A stretch of 49,652 bases of DNA from Methanobacteriota archaeon (GTDB lineage: Archaea > Thermoplasmatota > Poseidoniia > Poseidoniales > Poseidoniaceae). Below the pieces are notes generated by a model. That model saw only the letters and a program-made list of their open reading frames with translations. It was not told where the DNA came from and did not search any database. Location: the NCBI GenBank assembly GCA_002722135.1, contig PBKJ01000009.1:25447-75098 (forward strand). Reading direction: 5' to 3'. Within the stretch, counting starts at the first letter, position 1. Every line of letters begins with the position of its first letter. The position numbers were made by a program, and so were the translations under genes. This document shows, piece after piece, positions 24,780 through 33,568 of the stretch.

Positions 24780-27700
24780 TCAGTCCTCGCTCTTGCGCTT
24801 GACCGCACGGCGCTTCGGCGGCGTGCGACGCTTCGGCGCATCGCCGTCACCGGATGACTTCGAAACCGCACGGCGCTTCTTTGGCGGCGAGCGCTTCTTT
24901 GGCGTCGCTTCCTCGAGTGCGTCCATGAAGCCGTCCTCCTCGTCATCGTCATCGTCGTCCTCTTCTTCGGGTTCTGCGGACTTTCGGCGGCGGCGCTTCT
25001 GCGCAGGCTTGTTGACGGCAAAGGGATCGTCTTCGTCATCGTCGTCGTCCAGGCTCTTGCGCTCGGATTCTGGCTCCTTCTTGGTCTCTGTTCCGGTGAT
25101 GGCGGCCATGTCGAGGTCTTGGGAGGTGCCGATGAACTCGGACATCCAGTCCTCGTCAGCCTCGTCGTCGCCGTCGCCTCGCTTCTTGGCCTTGGGGCTA
25201 CGCATGCTGGTCACGACCACCATGAAGGCGGCGATCATGGTCAACAGCAGCATACCGGCCAGCGCCCAGATGATGACGTAGGGAGGATCGGTGGCCGTTG
25301 GGAACACCTCGACCGGGTCTGGGATGCCCGCCACTTCGTTTTCGTACACACATTGTGTGGTGCCGTCCAACCTGTGGTTGCAGAAATCAACGGTGAACGT
25401 GACGGTCTTCGCGATGATGTTCCCGGCAGCGTCAACGGCTTGCACACCCACAGAGTGCTTTCCGACTTCGAAATTCCCCGCAGGGATGGACATCGACATC
25501 ACCGCTGTCCTGTTGTCGTCCATCCACGTGATTTCCTCGGTGTCGGTCCACGGCAACGACAGGGTGTTGCCGTCGAGGTTGTAGGTGAGCCGATACTGCA
25601 TCCGATCGATGCGAACGTCGTCGGTCGCGCTGGCGGTGACCATGATCTCGTTGCCATAGAGGTACTTCGAGCCGTCGTCTGCAGAAGAGGGTGAGAACAC
25701 CGTGATGCGTGGCGATTGCGCGTCCACGAACCACTGGTTGGTGCTCTCCAACTGGTTTCGGTTCGCGGAGCCGTCCTCGACCGTTACGAAGACGCTGAGG
25801 GCGCCAGGGGCCGTGTTCCCGAGGATGGCGAAGTCAACCGAGAACACCGGGCCCTTGTCCGGGTTGTTCAGGTTGTCTTGCACCATGGTCATGATCGTCG
25901 TGTTGCTGACGATTTCGGTCCCGTCTGCGCTCTTGATGGAAATGGAGGGGGCCGGGGCCGTTCCAATGTCTTGGCTCAAGGAAACGAGCATCGAGTAATC
26001 GCCAGACACCAGGGACGGCGAGGTTTGAGGGGCGCCGTTGCTGTCGATCAGGGTCAACTCGATGTCGGGCGCGAGGGTGTCTTCCAACACCTGCTTCGAA
26101 TTGTCGCCTTCGAAGATCCTTGGGTTGACGTTCCCGTAGGCGTCCTCGCAAATGACCGCATAGTACACCTCGCGGTCAAGGCCGGGCTCAACGGCGGCGT
26201 CGCTGACCAGCGTGATGCCGTTGCCTTCCTCAATCGGCCCGAACATGTACTCCCAGCCGGAATCCTCGGTGATGTTGGAGACCACGCTGTCGGCGAACGG
26301 CTCGCCAAAGTGGCGGTAGATGTAGTACCGTTCACCGACCTCGGTGTCTTCGTTGATCCAGGTGATTCGGGCCAACAACTCGTCGCCGAGCACCTGAACG
26401 GTGGTGATGTCAGGTGAACGAGGGGCTTTGGTGTCCTCATAGACTGGTCCAGCCACGTTTTGCACGAGTGCCGTGGACATGGCGGGACCGGTCAGGTGGC
26501 CGTACAGGGCTTCTGTGGTGACGTAATAGAAGGAGTCATCCCGGTCCAAGCCAGGAGGCACGGTGGCATCGAAGGTGCCCACGCCCTCGTCCACGGTTCC
26601 AAGCCAGGTGATGGTGCCGTTCTCGATGAACTCAGCACCCGTGATGCGGTCGCTGGCGTGCCAGATGTGGTACCGCTCTCCGCTGACGCCAAGTTGGTCA
26701 ACCCACGTGACGCGGGTCGTTCCCTGGCCAAGGTAGGCTGCCTCGACCAAGGTTGGTTCCTTGATCCATTGCGAGAACGCGTCCTCAAACACTGCACCTG
26801 TGCAACTTAGGGTGTTGGTGCTCGGGTCGTAGACGCCGAAGGAGTCCACGGTCACGACGCAGTAGTGCGCCGTGCCGTACCGTCCAGTGGGCAAGGTGTA
26901 GGCAAAGGCCTCAACGCCTTCCTGAACCGTGCCCACCAAGGTCACGTTCGGGTCGTTGATGGTGGTGAAACTGTTGCCGGACATGTAGATGCGATACGAT
27001 TCGCCGACTTCGCCAACGGCGTCCTCCCAGTACACCCAGGTCTTGGCCGTACCGTTGTCCTCGCTGGCCTCAAAGTTCGCATACACGCCCACGGTCGTTG
27101 CGGGTGGCGTGTTGTCCTCAAGGACAGCATTGGTCATCGCGTTGCTGGACAAGAACCGGTGGTCCACGTAGTCCATCCCGGGACCGTTCCAGTTGGGGAG
27201 GAAGTAGGAGACCGCGTAATACGCGGACCGCTGCGTGCCTGGGTCGATGATCAAATCGAGTTGATTGTCGTCCAAACTCAGGTTCGCCACCAGCTGGGCC
27301 TGACCGCTCTGCAGATCTGTGGTGATGGTGGAACGGGTGATGGCCACGTTGTCTGAGCGGTAGACGAGAAGCGTCGCCGCGTCAGGGCCTTCGGTTGGGA
27401 TGACGTCACCGCCGGGCAGGATGTGGAAGGGGGTCCAAGCCAGGGTGGTGGTGGAGGTGGCGCGGTCAAACGATCCCATGAGGTTGAATGGGGTTTGGAC
27501 GGCTTGGGTCGATTCCTGAATGCCCATCACGGTGACCGAGTCGCCGGGGAGGAACATCGCATAGACGGTCCCGTTGCTCATTTGCGTGGTCACGGTGTAG
27601 TTCACCATGGCGTTCTCACCGGGCGGCACAGGGTATTCGACGGTGTGCCCAGGATGGGTCCCGGATGCGCGGCAATTCAGGTAACTCGTACCGCCGCCGC

Positions 27701-28031
27701 CTCCGACGGCGTCAGAGCAGGCTTCGACGGTCGCCACCAAATCTGCTTCGGCAAGCGTGCTGGCGTCGAGGACGCCTTCGTGACGGTAGACCGAGTACGT
27801 GGCGTCCAGCAATTCCGCCACGCGGCTGTCGAAATTATCGATGTTGCTCCACGTGATGGTGGTGACTTCCGTCTGGGGGTCAAACATGGCACTGAGGCCC
27901 TGTGCTTGGTACCAGGACATCTCGTCCACGTTGGGGTCGGCCGCGGCGGTTGGCGTGAACGCCAACAAGGTCGAAGCCAAGAACAACAGGACGAGCCCTG
28001 AAGCCGTTGCGGAACGGTTTTTCACGTGCAT
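24780..28031 (-). CDS. Large surface-anchored protein with fibronectin-like repeats
   Basis: About 1083 residues with a Sec signal peptide (ASGLVLLFLASTLLAFTPTAAA). The ectodomain holds at least four repeats of about 130 residues with the recurring pattern T-x-W-x-[D/N]...GE-x-Y-x-I[Y/W], for example KTWVYWEDAVGEVGESYRIY, RVTWVDQLGVSGERYHIWHA and ARITWINEDTEVGERYYIYR, resembling Fn3 modules. A further Ig-like part follows, then one membrane helix (~913-940) and a ~140-residue cytoplasmic tail of alternating acidic runs and PPKKRR/PPKRR basic motifs. Adhesion or cell-envelope binding is a reasonable guess; no enzymatic motif seen. The start at 28031 follows GGTGGCGAC; ATG 28043 is an alternative. 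Confidence 0.85.
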   Translation of the reverse strand: MHVKNRSATASGLVLLFLASTLLAFTPTAAADPNVDEMSWYQAQGLSAMFDPQTEVTTITWSNIDNFDSRVAELLDATYSVYRHEGVLDASTLAEADLVATVEACSDAVGGGGGTSYLNCRASGTHPGHTVEYPVPPGENAMVNYTVTTQMSNGTVYAMFLPGDSVTVMGIQESTQAVQTPFNLMGSFDRATSTTTLAWTPFHILPGGDVIPTEGPDAATLLVYRSDNVAITRSTITTDLQSGQAQLVANLSLDDNQLDLIIDPGTQRSAYYAVSYFLPNWNGPGMDYVDHRFLSSNAMTNAVLEDNTPPATTVGVYANFEASEDNGTAKTWVYWEDAVGEVGESYRIYMSGNSFTTINDPNVTLVGTVQEGVEAFAYTLPTGRYGTAHYCVVTVDSFGVYDPSTNTLSCTGAVFEDAFSQWIKEPTLVEAAYLGQGTTRVTWVDQLGVSGERYHIWHASDRITGAEFIENGTITWLGTVDEGVGTFDATVPPGLDRDDSFYYVTTEALYGHLTGPAMSTALVQNVAGPVYEDTKAPRSPDITTVQVLGDELLARITWINEDTEVGERYYIYRHFGEPFADSVVSNITEDSGWEYMFGPIEEGNGITLVSDAAVEPGLDREVYYAVICEDAYGNVNPRIFEGDNSKQVLEDTLAPDIELTLIDSNGAPQTSPSLVSGDYSMLVSLSQDIGTAPAPSISIKSADGTEIVSNTTIMTMVQDNLNNPDKGPVFSVDFAILGNTAPGALSVFVTVEDGSANRNQLESTNQWFVDAQSPRITVFSPSSADDGSKYLYGNEIMVTASATDDVRIDRMQYRLTYNLDGNTLSLPWTDTEEITWMDDNRTAVMSMSIPAGNFEVGKHSVGVQAVDAAGNIIAKTVTFTVDFCNHRLDGTTQCVYENEVAGIPDPVEVFPTATDPPYVIIWALAGMLLLTMIAAFMVVVTSMRSPKAKKRGDGDDEADEDWMSEFIGTSQDLDMAAITGTETKKEPESERKSLDDDDDEDDPFAVNKPAQKRRRRKSAEPEEEDDDDDDEEDGFMDALEEATPKKRSPPKKRRAVSKSSGDGDAPKRRTPPKRRAVKRKSED

Positions 28032-28118
28032 GTCGCCACCCATCACTGAAACGTGCCACTCGGTGGTTATGAGGGCTTCTCATTCCTTTACGCGAATCGG
28101 TGCGACCTTGGACCCGGT

Positions 28119-28820
28119 TCATTCGTCCGAAGCACCCGGCTGTGGGAGCGGGTCTTCCGCGTCCATTCGACGCACGTCGCCAGCGGCCTGGCGGAAGCGG
28201 GTCAAGAAGGTCCACACCCCTCCGAGCATGGACACGACGACCATGAGGCTCATCGCCGTGATCGGCACGCCTCCGAGCACGTCCACCGTGCCGAAGATGG
28301 CCGCCTCGAAGGGAATCAAGGCAGCCGTCACGACCAAACTCACCAGGGTCAACACCATTCGGTCGGCTCGGCTAAAGCCTCGGTAATTCCGCAGCCCTGT
28401 GACCGCCTGTGCTTGCGTGCCCATGTAGGAGCCGAGCAGGGTGAACCACGCGGCGGTCCAGCCCAGCGAGGCCTGCCCACAGAACGCTGGGTTGAGCGCA
28501 AGCGCGAGCACCCACACTGCGTCGAGGAGGCGGTCGATCGTGTGGTCCAACATGTCGCCCCAGCGGCTGACTTGACCGCGTGCGCGGGCCACAGCGCCGT
28601 CAAGACCGTCGAGCAGCATGGCGAGGGCCATCAAGGCGGCTCCGCCAAGCAGCATCAGGGCGCCTTGCTGGTCGTTGGTGGCCGTGGCCATGAGATAGGC
28701 GCCGCCGATGCCCGCCGGGAGGGCGGACCACGTCAGCGCATCAACGGAAATGCCGTCAAGCCGACGGATGAGCGGTGGAAGCGCTCGCTCCCAACGGCTG
28801 CGAAATTGTTCCAAGGCCAT
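28119..28820 (-). CDS. CDP-alcohol phosphatidyltransferase family protein
   Basis: About 233 residues, six or so membrane helices, with the family signature DGAVARARGQVSRWGDMLDH...D (D-G-x2-A-R-x8-G-x3-D-x3-D), where the Asp residues bind metal and the CDP-linked lipid. In archaea this family makes archaetidyl-head-group lipids, for instance from CDP-archaeol and inositol phosphate, serine or glycerol phosphate; I cannot tell which. The ATG at 28820 is preceded by GAGGGGTGT, a good site. It follows AK6 and ftsZ on the same strand, a common archaeal neighbourhood. Confidence 0.88.
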   Translation of the reverse strand: MALEQFRSRWERALPPLIRRLDGISVDALTWSALPAGIGGAYLMATATNDQQGALMLLGGAALMALAMLLDGLDGAVARARGQVSRWGDMLDHTIDRLLDAVWVLALALNPAFCGQASLGWTAAWFTLLGSYMGTQAQAVTGLRNYRGFSRADRMVLTLVSLVVTAALIPFEAAIFGTVDVLGGVPITAMSLMVVVSMLGGVWTFLTRFRQAAGDVRRMDAEDPLPQPGASDE

Positions 28821-28877
28821 GACACCCCTCGGACAAGGCGCCACATGAGCGCATCGGTCGACTGGGACCCGCGGACC

Positions 28878-29402
28878 TCAAGACGGAAGGTGCGTCGCGT
28901 CGGCCAACCAATCGATGAGCGCCTCGCTTGAGGCAGCGTATCCCTCGTCCCTCCACGCACAAACGCGCTCGGCCATCGCTTCCGGCGTCATCGACGATGC
29001 GTCCAATTCCAGGATTGGTACGCCGAGCCCAGCGTCCTGTATCTCAGCATGCACGCCACCAAGCAGCTCCCACTCCACGTTGGAGCGAACCTTGCCTGGA
29101 CCGTACCCACGTGCCTCCAGACGGTCGCGCAGGGTTCCGGGAGCGCAGCGCAGCACGACGATGACGTCAGGGTGGAGATGATGGCTCAGATGGCCCTCGA
29201 TGAGCATGTCCGGTGAGAGGCCCTGAACGTGCTGGAGCAGCGCGTCGAGGTCAACCGGGTGTGCACCGTCGCCCTCTTTGGACCCCAATGCACCGCAGGC
29301 TTCGGCAAGGTCACGCACCGCATGGACGAGGAAGGTTGGCGCCAGCAAAGCGGCGAGGGTGGTTTTGCCCGTGCCCGGGGCCCCAGTCAGCGCCACACGC
29401 AC
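28878..29402 (-). CDS. Adenylate kinase 6 / Fap7-like nucleotide kinase
   Basis: 174 residues. P-loop ALTGAPGTGKTTLAALL, then VEG-type block DMLIEGHLSHHLHPDVIVVLRC and the RLEARGYGPGKVRSNVEWE region, all matching the archaeal AK6/Fap7 family, which acts as an AMP kinase/ATPase and is tied to small-subunit rRNA maturation in eukaryotes and archaea. It has a GTG start behind GGGAGGCTC, a strong ribosome site. It lies 57 bp from the phosphatidyltransferase and 19 bp from ftsZ, all co-directional. Confidence 0.88.
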   Translation of the reverse strand: MRVALTGAPGTGKTTLAALLAPTFLVHAVRDLAEACGALGSKEGDGAHPVDLDALLQHVQGLSPDMLIEGHLSHHLHPDVIVVLRCAPGTLRDRLEARGYGPGKVRSNVEWELLGGVHAEIQDAGLGVPILELDASSMTPEAMAERVCAWRDEGYAASSEALIDWLADATHLPS

Positions 29403-29421
29403 GAACGAGCCTCCCGAAACC

Positions 29422-30555
29422 TCAGTTGACGAACTCGATGTTCCGGTGTTTGAGGGCCTTGAGCTGCTGCGTCTCGTTGGAGCCGTGAATCTGATCCGAC
29501 TTGACGCCCGTCAGCACGAGCATGACCCGCAATTCGTCACCGAGCGCATCGTCCACCGCAGCGCCCCAAATGATGCGGGCCGTCGGAGCGACCTGTTGTT
29601 GAATCATCTCAGCACATCGCTCCGCTTCGCCAAGCGTCAGGTCGGGTCCGCCGACCACGTTGATCAACGCACCACGGGCGTCCGAAACGTCGAGGTCCAA
29701 GAGCGGTGAATGAAGCGCTTCCTGCGTCGCCGCTTCCGCACGACCCGGTCCACTGGCAGAGCCAAGGCCGATCATGGCCACGCCATGACCGGATTGGACC
29801 ACCGCGCGAAGATCCTCGAAGTCGAGGTTGACCATGCCGTCAATGGTGAGCAGTTCGGTCACGCCGATGATCGAGCGGACCAGCAGTTCGTCGCCAACGC
29901 GGAAGGCCATCGCCAGAGGGAGGTCGCGTACGTCCTCAATTTCCAGCAGGCGCTCGTTCGGAATGACGATGATCGTGTCGCAGAATTCTCGAAGGCGTTC
30001 AAGCCCCCACTCAGCGTTTTGCTGGCGCAGCTTTCCTTCGGAGTTGAACGGATAGGTCACGACCGCGATGGTCAGCGCGCCTTGCTGCTTGGCAAGCCGA
30101 GCAACATGGCCTGCAGCACCGGTGCCTGAACCACCGCCCATGCCGGCGGTGATGATGGCCAGCTGGGTGTCGCTGGTGATTTGGCGCAGGGCCATCTCGG
30201 ATTCAAGCGCAGCCGCCTCACCTTTGGTTGGGTCTCCACCTGCGCCACGGCCTCGGGCCGTTCGACCGATGAGCACCTTCTGGTCGAGAGAAGACATCAG
30301 CAAAGCCTGTGCGTCGGTGTTGATCGCATAGCCCGTGACGTAGGTGTTTTCGAACAGGCCCTCGTCAAACAAGCGGTTGGCGGCGTTGCATCCCGCACCG
30401 CCGACGCCGTACACGCCAATCCTGGGCTGAAGGGACTCCAGCAAGGATCGAAGTTCCTCGTCCGTGGCGTGCCCTTCCGCAGACGGAGGGGCCTCTACGG
30501 GTGCAACCTGTTCTTCCTCGGTCAATTCCAAGACCCGTTCAATGAGGTGGCGCAT
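29422..30555 (-). CDS. ftsZ: Cell division GTPase FtsZ
   Basis: 377 residues. GTP-binding GVGGAGCNAANRL (50-62), the tubulin signature GGGSGTGAAG (~141-150), RVGDELLVRSIIGVTELLT and the catalytic T7-type region VNLDFEDLRAV (~241-251) are all present, so the protein should polymerise and hydrolyse GTP. A ~43-residue acidic N-terminal extension precedes the core, and the C-terminus is short (ALKHRNIEFVN). It forms the division ring with membrane anchors not seen here. Its start codon lies inside a perfect inverted repeat. Confidence 0.95.
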   Translation of the reverse strand: MRHLIERVLELTEEEQVAPVEAPPSAEGHATDEELRSLLESLQPRIGVYGVGGAGCNAANRLFDEGLFENTYVTGYAINTDAQALLMSSLDQKVLIGRTARGRGAGGDPTKGEAAALESEMALRQITSDTQLAIITAGMGGGSGTGAAGHVARLAKQQGALTIAVVTYPFNSEGKLRQQNAEWGLERLREFCDTIIVIPNERLLEIEDVRDLPLAMAFRVGDELLVRSIIGVTELLTIDGMVNLDFEDLRAVVQSGHGVAMIGLGSASGPGRAEAATQEALHSPLLDLDVSDARGALINVVGGPDLTLGEAERCAEMIQQQVAPTARIIWGAAVDDALGDELRVMLVLTGVKSDQIHGSNETQQLKALKHRNIEFVN

Positions 30556-30566
30556 CAGACTGATGC
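30552..30566. promoter_or_regulatory. Inverted repeat overlapping the ftsZ start codon
   Basis: GCATCAG-A-CTGATGC, a perfect 7-bp inverted repeat with a one-base centre. The ftsZ start codon (30553-30555 on the minus strand) lies inside one arm. As DNA it could be an operator; as RNA a 5-bp GCAUC/GAUGC hairpin would hide the AUG just downstream of the GGAGGA ribosome site. Confidence 0.4.
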
Positions 30567-30643
30567 TCCTCCAAGCATGCTTGAAGGTGCCGCCACGAGG
30601 CCGGCCAAAGGCCGCCCTTTGCAGGGGTGGTGATCAACGCCAG

Positions 30644-31672
30644 TCAGTCACGGAGGCCTTCCTCGGTCACCTGGTAGATGCACTCGCCATCAGGCAGGTT
30701 CGGAGAGTCGACCAAGCGGGCGATCCGACGACCGCCCTTGGCCTTCCTCAGGTAGAGGCGGAAGGTGCTGGCGTGGGCCAGCACGTGGCCACCGACGGGC
30801 TTCGTGGGGTCGCCCCACATGGCGTCAGGCTTGGAGTGGACTTGGTTGGTCACGAGCACGAGCGCGTTGTTCACGTCCGCCGTCTGCTTGAGTTCCTTCA
30901 GGTGGCGGTTGAGCTTCTGCTGCCGCTGGGCGAGCATACCGCGACCGACGTACTCAGCACGGAAGTGGCTGGTCAACGAATCCACGATGATGAGCTTCAC
31001 GTTCATGCCGCGGCTGAGGCGCTTGATCTCGTCCACCAGGAGAATCTGGTGAGCCGAGTTGTAGGCACGGGCCACGTGAATGCGGCTGAGGACCGCGTCC
31101 GGGTCAAGACCCAGTCCGCGCGCCATCTGCGTGATGCGCTCTGGGCGGAAAGTGTCCTCGGTGTCGATGTAGAAGATGTCGCCGTCGAGGCCGCCTTCGG
31201 ACACGGGGAGCGTGCAGTTCACGGCCAATTGGTGACCAATCTGGGTCTTCCCAGAGCCGAATGCACCGTACACTTCGACCAAGGCTTGAGTTTCGAAGCC
31301 GCCGCCGAGCAGGTCGTCGATCGACTGGACCTTGGCGGAGAGCTTGAGCACCTCACGGCGGCGGTCGAGCAGGGCTCCACCGGAGACGAAACCGCCGATG
31401 TTGGCCATCTTCTTGGCGCCGGCGATGATCTTGCTTGCGACCGCCTCACCAAGTTCCGCCTGCTCTGCAAGCTCGGAAGGCGACATCACGGCGATGGCCA
31501 AGAGCTCATCGAAGCCGGCCTCGCGCAGCTTTTCTGCGGTTGCGGGCCCGACCCCAGGGAGGTCTTCGATGCTGACCGTCACCTCGGGTTCCTCCGTCAT
31601 CAGAAGGTCATCTTCCTCGGAGGTGCTTTCATTCTTCGTCTTGCTTGCTGTGCGCTTGGATTTGGTCGCCAT
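30644..31672 (-). CDS. radA: DNA repair and recombination protein RadA
   Basis: 342 residues, the archaeal RecA/Rad51 recombinase that forms filaments on single-stranded DNA and carries out strand exchange. It has a Ser/Thr/Glu-rich N-terminus, the helix-hairpin-helix [18 protein letters not shown] (37-54), Walker [10 protein letters not shown] (136-144), and Walker B KLIIVDSL. The polymerisation and L1/L2 regions ([36 protein letters not shown]) and the C-terminal [20 protein letters not shown] are also in place. GAFGSGKTQ has Ala where most RadA have Glu. Confidence 0.96.
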   Translation of the reverse strand: MATKSKRTASKTKNESTSEEDDLLMTEEPEVTVSIEDLPGVGPATAEKLREAGFDELLAIAVMSPSELAEQAELGEAVASKIIAGAKKMANIGGFVSGGALLDRRREVLKLSAKVQSIDDLLGGGFETQALVEVYGAFGSGKTQIGHQLAVNCTLPVSEGGLDGDIFYIDTEDTFRPERITQMARGLGLDPDAVLSRIHVARAYNSAHQILLVDEIKRLSRGMNVKLIIVDSLTSHFRAEYVGRGMLAQRQQKLNRHLKELKQTADVNNALVLVTNQVHSKPDAMWGDPTKPVGGHVLAHASTFRLYLRKAKGGRRIARLVDSPNLPDGECIYQVTEEGLRD

Positions 31673-31798
31673 GGGTTCACGTTCCTTGGCGAGAGGGATG
31701 GGCGTCCACCTATGAAGGACCTATGGACCCCAACATGTACGTCAAAGGTGCTCGCTCTGCGCGAGGGCTCCGACGTACCTCGATGGTTCACTTTCAGT

Positions 31799-32611
31799 TC
31801 AGATTTCGTCCACTTCAGACTGTTCGGAGGTGAAGGGCCGAGCGGGGCTCTCTGCCTCGGCGTGAAGCACATCGATGATGCTCGTCACGGTGACTTGCTC
31901 GTCGTCTGTGTCCAACGTGATGCGCAGCACCCAATCAGCGCCGTCCGCTTCGGCCGGCCCGCTGGAACCTTCCCAGGTCTCCTCCTGACCGTCCGCAATC
32001 TGTGCGGTGCCAGTGGCGCGCAACCCGTCGCTGCCGTCAAGCAGTTCCCACGTGGCCGACACCGCACGTCCGAGGATACCTCCTACGTTCCCGATGTTCG
32101 CCACGGTGGACGACACCTCCACCCGTTCCGCGCCTTGTGTGCCGTCGGTCATCACCCTGATGCTGGCGTCGTCAGGGTTGGTGGTTCCCGTGTCCTGCCA
32201 GTCGATGCGAAGATCGATTCGAACGGTGATCTCCTCAGATGCCTCAACTCCGCTTTCGGTGCGGGCACCGTAGGTCAAGGCGTAGAGGCCATGGGTGGCG
32301 TACTCCACCTCGATGCTCGCGGTCTGGTTGGCATCGGTGACGATCTCATCTCGTCCGTCGCCGGGAAGCACGAAGAAGGCCACCAACGGATCATCGGTGG
32401 ACGTCACGCGAGCGAAGTCAAAGGTGAGCGCGACCGATTGGCTGCCGGTTTGTTGTCCGTTTCGCCACGTCTGCTCCACCACGCCGACCGTCTCGTCGTA
32501 GTACACCTTGAGATCGACGACCTCGGCATCGCCTCCGTCATCAGAAGCGCCCGTGCAACCCGCGAGAGAAGCGCTGAGCATCAGAAGGGCCAACAACACG
32601 CCGTTGCGCAT
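31799..32611 (-). CDS. Lipoprotein of unknown function
   Basis: 270 residues. A lipobox signal peptide ends in LAGC (Leu16-Cys19), followed by an Asp/Gly-rich linker, so the protein is probably lipid-anchored on the outer face of the membrane. The rest has a beta-rich look with repeated V-x-V and W motifs and no membrane helix. No family recognised. An inverted repeat followed by a run of T (minus strand) lies about 25-50 bases before the start. Confidence 0.75.
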   Translation of the reverse strand: MRNGVLLALLMLSASLAGCTGASDDGGDAEVVDLKVYYDETVGVVEQTWRNGQQTGSQSVALTFDFARVTSTDDPLVAFFVLPGDGRDEIVTDANQTASIEVEYATHGLYALTYGARTESGVEASEEITVRIDLRIDWQDTGTTNPDDASIRVMTDGTQGAERVEVSSTVANIGNVGGILGRAVSATWELLDGSDGLRATGTAQIADGQEETWEGSSGPAEADGADWVLRITLDTDDEQVTVTSIIDVLHAEAESPARPFTSEQSEVDEI

Positions 32612-32633
32612 GGTAGCATGTGACCGTCAGAGG

Positions 32634-32661
32634 ACAAAAACTGCCCGCTTCCCATGCGGGC
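32634..32661 (-). terminator. Hairpin plus T5 run on the minus strand
   Basis: On the minus strand GCCCGC-ATGGGAA-GCGGGC (32661-32643) is followed by AGTTTTTG. This is the form of an intrinsic terminator. It would end transcripts coming from the helical protein gene at 32796-33536, or act as a leader element of the lipoprotein gene that begins ~23 bases further on. Confidence 0.45.
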
Positions 32662-32716
32662 GAGGCGCGCAACGCGTGGCGGTGGGTTGAAGTGGAGGGG
32701 GTTGTGCCTTCTGCTC

Positions 32717-32794
32717 AGCGAGGTGGGGTAGTCTGGATATCCCGTCGGGCTCATAACCCGGAGATCGATGGTTCAAATCCATCCCTCGCTACCA
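32717..32794 (+). tRNA. Initiator tRNA-Met (anticodon CAU), CCA encoded
   Basis: Cloverleaf with acceptor AGCGAGG/CCTCGCT, D arm TGGGGTAGTCTGGATATCCCG, anticodon stem CGGG-CTCATAA-CCCG containing the three G-C pairs typical of initiator tRNAs, and T arm GATGG-TTCAAAT-CCATC. The first pair is A-T, the archaeal initiator hallmark. The body is 32717-32791, discriminator A, then encoded CCA 32792-32794. It is on the plus strand, 1 base from the stop codon of the convergent gene. Confidence 0.94.
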
Positions 32795-32795
32795 G

Positions 32796-33536
32796 TCAAC
32801 CGTACTCATAGTAGTCGTGCGTGGGCTCCAATGACGCGATTGCGGCCTGCAATTTCGCCTGCGCCTGTGCCTCTCGGCTCCGGAGCCCATCGCCCTCGAT
32901 CTTGATGCGCTCAAGCGCAGCACGTGCACGAGCGTCGTTGCACGTGGAGAGGGCCGCCTCAACGCGCTCGAGGAGGACCGCGGACTCGGGGGCCGTGTTG
33001 GGAACGAGGGACAGGCCGTGCTCTGCCTGCACCACGGGTCCAGCCGCATCCACCGCGTCAGCCAAACGCCGACCAAATCCACCGGCCTCACCCAGCCGTT
33101 CAACGGCTTCAACATGGGCGAGAAGGTGCCCTGGGCGCGTCTTGACCAAACGCTTGAGCGCTTTCCGAGCCGCTCCGGCTCGGCCCAGCGATGCCGCTGC
33201 ACGCAGGGAGCGAAGGTGGTCCTCTGCAGCAGGCGTCAGCCGCTCAAGCAGGGCGGGATCGGCCCGACGCACGGTCCGTTCAAGCGCGCGCCGTTCACGG
33301 TGCAGGCGACGGACTTCTGCCGCACCTTCCTTCGCTTTCCCACGGAGGATCAACACGTCACTGAGCAAGCGGAGCGCCTTGACGAGGTGGACCTGATCGG
33401 TGACCTCGCGTCCGCGCTTGGCCCGAAGTTGGCCGACCAAATCACGGGCCATGACCTCCGTGATCTCCTCGCGCCCGTCGGCAAGGTAGCGCTCGAGTTG
33501 GACGAGAACCTGCCCGGCATCGCCCATTCCAAACAT
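32796..33536 (-). CDS. Helical protein of unknown function
   Basis: 246 residues, no membrane helix or signal peptide. Very rich in Arg, Ala, Leu and Glu, with a long run of amphipathic helices that look like coiled coil or a repeat of helical hairpins (REVTDQVHLVKALRLLSDVL, AAEVRRLHRERRALERTVRR). It ends in an acidic-aromatic THDYYEYG. It might be a tetratricopeptide-like scaffold, but no clear repeats can be defined. The stop codon is one base from the convergent initiator tRNA. Confidence 0.72.
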   Translation of the reverse strand: MFGMGDAGQVLVQLERYLADGREEITEVMARDLVGQLRAKRGREVTDQVHLVKALRLLSDVLILRGKAKEGAAEVRRLHRERRALERTVRRADPALLERLTPAAEDHLRSLRAAASLGRAGAARKALKRLVKTRPGHLLAHVEAVERLGEAGGFGRRLADAVDAAGPVVQAEHGLSLVPNTAPESAVLLERVEAALSTCNDARARAALERIKIEGDGLRSREAQAQAKLQAAIASLEPTHDYYEYG

Positions 33537-33568
33537 GACGCTCGGTCATGACAGGCACGTGGAGGCCA

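Noticed and set aside
24930-25060. A run of GTC/ATC/GTCGTC trinucleotides that looks like a simple repeat
   Set aside because: It is the codon pattern of Asp/Glu runs in the cytoplasmic tail of the surface protein (minus strand), not a stand-alone repeat.
31752-31766. CTCGC-TCTGC-GCGAG hairpin between radA and the lipoprotein gene
   Set aside because: A five-pair stem in GC-rich sequence without a T run is likely chance.
30464-32623. A 719-codon plus-strand open frame opposite the 5' end of ftsZ, radA and the lipoprotein gene
   Set aside because: RadA has unmistakable motifs on the other strand, and this frame spans three genes and their gaps with no family resemblance.
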